Source of the DNA: Mucilaginibacter oryzae
Lineage (GTDB): Bacteria > Bacteroidota > Bacteroidia > Sphingobacteriales > Sphingobacteriaceae
Length of the DNA: 64,000 bases
Reading direction: 5' to 3'
NCBI RefSeq assembly: GCF_003148845.1
Contig: NZ_QGHA01000014.1
Span: forward strand, 41,652 to 105,651
The notes below the pieces were generated by a model. It ran no database searches. It saw only the letters and a program-made list of their open reading frames with translations, and was not told the origin of the DNA. The position numbers and the translations under genes are program-made. Below, one piece after another: positions 63,741 through 64,000 of this stretch; the first letter of the stretch is position 1, and every line of letters starts with the position of its first letter.

Positions 63741-63766
63741 AAAGGCCCCTGCCCATCAGGGGCTTT
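63741..63766 (+). terminator. Hairpin after the tRNA-like pair
   Basis: AAAGGCCCCTG (63741-63751) with CAGGGGCTTT (63757-63766), one bulged G, then GCTGTTTT. A plausible terminator. The remaining bases to the window end hold only a 10-bp inverted repeat, TTATCCCGAA at 63820-63829 and its complement at 63920-63929; I see no gene. Confidence 0.55.
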
Positions 63767-64000
63767 GCTGTTTTAAAGGCTTTTGTAAAATGGTTTTCTT
63801 AGTTATTTTGTACTTTTCATTATCCCGAAAGCATGCCTTAATTTCTTTTGGGGGTATAACTTCCCAGTTTTAATAGCGATCCTGAAATAATCTACTTTTT
63901 AAGGATAAGATAACGTGAGTTCGGGATAAGAGAAGAAAACAATCGCCGAATAGTTTTTATTTTAACTATCTGAATTTCAATAAGTAAGCATATTTTGTTA

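Noticed and set aside
63820..63929. 10-bp inverted repeat TTATCCCGAA as end of a mobile element
   Set aside because: Only 10 bp, no target duplication and no coding content within; too weak to call.
1..64000. CRISPR array, rRNA genes or replication origin
   Set aside because: No regularly spaced direct repeats, no rRNA sequence and no cluster of DnaA boxes were seen.

Overview
The window reads as chromosome of a Bacteroidota bacterium, most likely Sphingobacteriaceae and close to Mucilaginibacter or Pedobacter. The signs are TonB receptors with an STN domain paired with DUF4249, a type IX-secreted Ig-repeat adhesin, DUF4407, DUF1398 and DUF1835 proteins, promoters of the form TTTG-N18/20-TAnnTTTG, very short mRNA leaders, and many GC-rich palindromic repeats between genes. 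The genus is inferred from gene content and was not tested.

Layout. 1-2300: accessory end with a partial AbiEii/DUF6922 pair and an integrase pseudogene broken by two frameshifts, next to tRNA-Asp. 2467-9665: an outer-membrane block (TonB receptor, DUF4249 lipoprotein, MG2-like exported protein, small exported protein). 9958-15615: aspS, an AT-rich cassette of three unrecognised genes, three tandem FKBP lipoproteins and the 3' scrap of a fourth, separated from the others by a nest of inverted repeats. 15672-23561: miaE, a LytS/LytTR pair, DUF1835, B12-dependent ribonucleotide reductase and a four-helix membrane protein. 23612-26808: trp genes behind a leader peptide and a three-way attenuator; trpD is absent. 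26885-33722: AraC regulator, DUF1398 protein and a 1775-residue adhesin. 33813-39505: a 195-bp MITE, GDSL esterase and prolyl oligopeptidase, a beta-barrel protein, a perfect 46-bp palindromic terminator and an internally deleted insertion sequence. 39517-49071: housekeeping and small membrane genes (pepT, M14 peptidase, rhomboid, dipeptide epimerase, rhodanese). 49190-55817: DUF4407, an AlkA-like glycosylase and a cyanophycin cluster (synthetase, cyanophycinase, isoaspartyl peptidase). 55995-63251: TPR protein, tail-specific protease, 2-hydroxyacid dehydrogenase, Tex and an Lrp regulator. 63326-63706: a promoter followed by two tRNA-like genes with long variable arms.

How the parts work together. 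The trp genes are controlled by ribosome stalling on Trp codons. cphA and cphB diverge from a shared 175-bp region and can make and degrade cyanophycin, and the isoaspartyl peptidase can finish beta-Asp-Arg hydrolysis. Dispersed repeats have invaded gene ends: one encodes the N-terminus of TrpG, and others encode the last residues of the glycosylase and of CphA.

Most unusual signals: the tandem pair of Leu-like tRNAs with a GUC (Asp) anticodon, a G discriminator and compensatory acceptor-stem changes; the trp attenuator with a visible leader peptide; repeat-encoded protein termini; the unknown three-gene AT-rich cassette; and the remnant of a fourth FKBP gene.
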